This document shows, one piece after another, positions 63,279 to 64,000 of a DNA stretch of 64,000 nt (positions within the stretch are counted from its first letter, which is position 1; each line of letters begins with the position of its first letter). The notes beneath the pieces are model-generated. The model saw only the letters and a list, made by a program, of their open reading frames with translations. It had not been told where the DNA came from and searched no databases. This DNA is from Stenotrophomonas sp. UBA2124. Its GTDB lineage: Bacteria; Pseudomonadota; Gammaproteobacteria; Xanthomonadales; Xanthomonadaceae. The position numbers were made by a program, and so were the translations under genes. The stretch covers positions 1 through 64,000 of the forward strand of contig DCXY01000030.1 in NCBI GenBank assembly GCA_002329155.1, given 5' to 3'.

Positions 63279-64000
63279 CGGTGCTGGTATTCGGCGGCAA
63301 TGGCCAGGTGGGCCAGGAGCTGCTGCGCGCGTTGAAGGGTGAGGAGAGCGTCGTCGCAACCACGCGTAGTGGCAGCCTGCCGGACGGCAGTGCCTGTGAA
63401 GTGGCTGATTTCGACCAGCCGGACAGCCTTGTCGGGTTGCTCGATCGTATCCAGCCCACCACGGTGATCAATGCCGCAGCCTATACGGCGGTGGATCGTG
63501 CCGAACAGGAACCGAAAGCCGCACGGCGGGCCAATGCGCTTTCACCGGGTGTCATAGCGCGCTGGTGTGCGGCGCATGACGTACCGATGGTTCACTACTC
63601 CACCGACTATGTGTTCAGCGGTGAAGGTACAGCGCCTTACCGGGAAGACGAAGCTACGGCGCCGCTGGGTGTGTACGGCAGCAGCAAGCGCGATGGCGAA
63701 GAGGCCGTGCGTGCGGCGGGTGGTCGCCATCTGATTTTCCGCACCGCGTGGGTATATGCATCGCACGGCGGTAATTTCCTGCGCACCATGCTGCGCGTCG
63801 GTGCGGAGCGGGACGCGTTGCGCGTGGTGGCCGACCAGGTGGGTACACCGACTACGGCCGCACTCATTGCTGATGTCACGTTGAAGACCCTGCAGCACCC
63901 GGAGCAGTTGTCCGGCACCTGGCATCTGACGGCCTCCGGTCAGACCAGTTGGCATGGATTTGCCGAGGCCATTTTCAGCGAAGCGGTTGCTGCGGGCGTG
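63275..64000 (+). CDS. rmlD: dTDP-4-dehydrorhamnose reductase (3' end outside window)
   Basis: SDR-fold reductase making dTDP-L-rhamnose. 242 codons are visible. GGNGQVGQELL NAD(P) loop, AAAYTAVDRAEQ, YSTDYVFSGEG and YGSSKRDGE (YxxxK), then ADQVGTPTT. Starts at the ATG overlapping the rmlC stop. The remaining C-terminus lies beyond the right edge. Confidence 0.95.
   Translation, partial: MTVLVFGGNGQVGQELLRALKGEESVVATTRSGSLPDGSACEVADFDQPDSLVGLLDRIQPTTVINAAAYTAVDRAEQEPKAARRANALSPGVIARWCAAHDVPMVHYSTDYVFSGEGTAPYREDEATAPLGVYGSSKRDGEEAVRAAGGRHLIFRTAWVYASHGGNFLRTMLRVGAERDALRVVADQVGTPTTAALIADVTLKTLQHPEQLSGTWHLTASGQTSWHGFAEAIFSEAVAAGV

Overview
The window is high-GC chromosomal DNA from a xanthomonad, most likely a Stenotrophomonas. 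Support comes from a CopL-CopA copper pair, an SMF-1-type fimbrial operon, GTAG-type and GTAGCCCGGG palindromic repeats between genes, and an LPS O-antigen locus bounded by metB and etfAB, the known location of this locus in Xanthomonas and relatives. No rRNA, tRNA, prophage, CRISPR array or replication origin was seen.

Layout. 1-2.2 kb: copL-copA (copA runs off the left edge). 2.5-6.2 kb: PLP-dependent cysteine-synthase-like enzyme, oligopeptidase A, SH3b protein. 6.3-8.0 kb: fabA-fabB, divergent from dinB and gph. 10.3-13.5 kb: FepA-type siderophore receptor overlapping a siderophore-esterase-like hydrolase. 13.7-18.4 kb: cobalamin module, with riboswitch-controlled btuB on one strand and cobT-cobC-cobS on the other. 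18.8-20.4 kb: TfoX C-terminal-domain protein, free-methionine-sulfoxide reductase, TMEM175-like channel. 20.4-26.4 kb: five-gene chaperone-usher operon (pilin, chaperone, usher, tip adhesin, second chaperone). 27.5-28.4 kb: phasin and queD. 28.5-32.9 kb: apparently Fur-controlled trio (DUF4198 protein, six-loop EF-hand protein, TonB receptor with one in-frame TGA). 33.1-40.3 kb: rhlE, FAA hydrolase and maiA, a 155-bp tandem repeat array, pilU, a DUF4398/OmpA pair and a small DUF465 protein. 40.5-43.1 kb: transsulfuration genes cbs and metB.

43.1-64 kb is the LPS region. wzm and wzt form an ABC O-antigen exporter whose ATPase has a C-terminal sugar-binding extension. The third gene, joined by an ATGA overlap, encodes a 1335-residue protein combining a methyltransferase, about 300 residues of coiled coil and two glycosyltransferases. 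It looks like a polymerase, chain terminator and length ruler in one chain. A mosaic of three damaged IS3-family elements follows (49.3-52.0 kb). Beyond it, on the other strand, is a lower-GC block: a multi-pass GT-C-like protein, a GtrA flippase, WxcM (acetyltransferase plus dTDP-ketosugar isomerase), a GtrB-like glycosyltransferase and WxcK (aminotransferase). These would make a dTDP-3-acetamido-3,6-dideoxyhexose and add it as a side branch on the periplasmic face. Two tandem paralogous lipoproteins, etfA-etfB, and divergent rmlB-rmlA-rmlC-rmlD (rmlD cut by the right edge) complete the window. RmlA and RmlB make dTDP-4-keto-6-deoxyglucose, which is both the rhamnose precursor and the expected WxcM substrate.

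The most interesting items are the four-module LPS enzyme, the self-contained gtr/wxc branch module behind the IS mosaic, the Fur-box DUF4198/EF-hand/TonB trio with its nonsense codon, and the paired lipoproteins ending in cysteine. All functions are read from sequence pattern and family knowledge; no database search was run.
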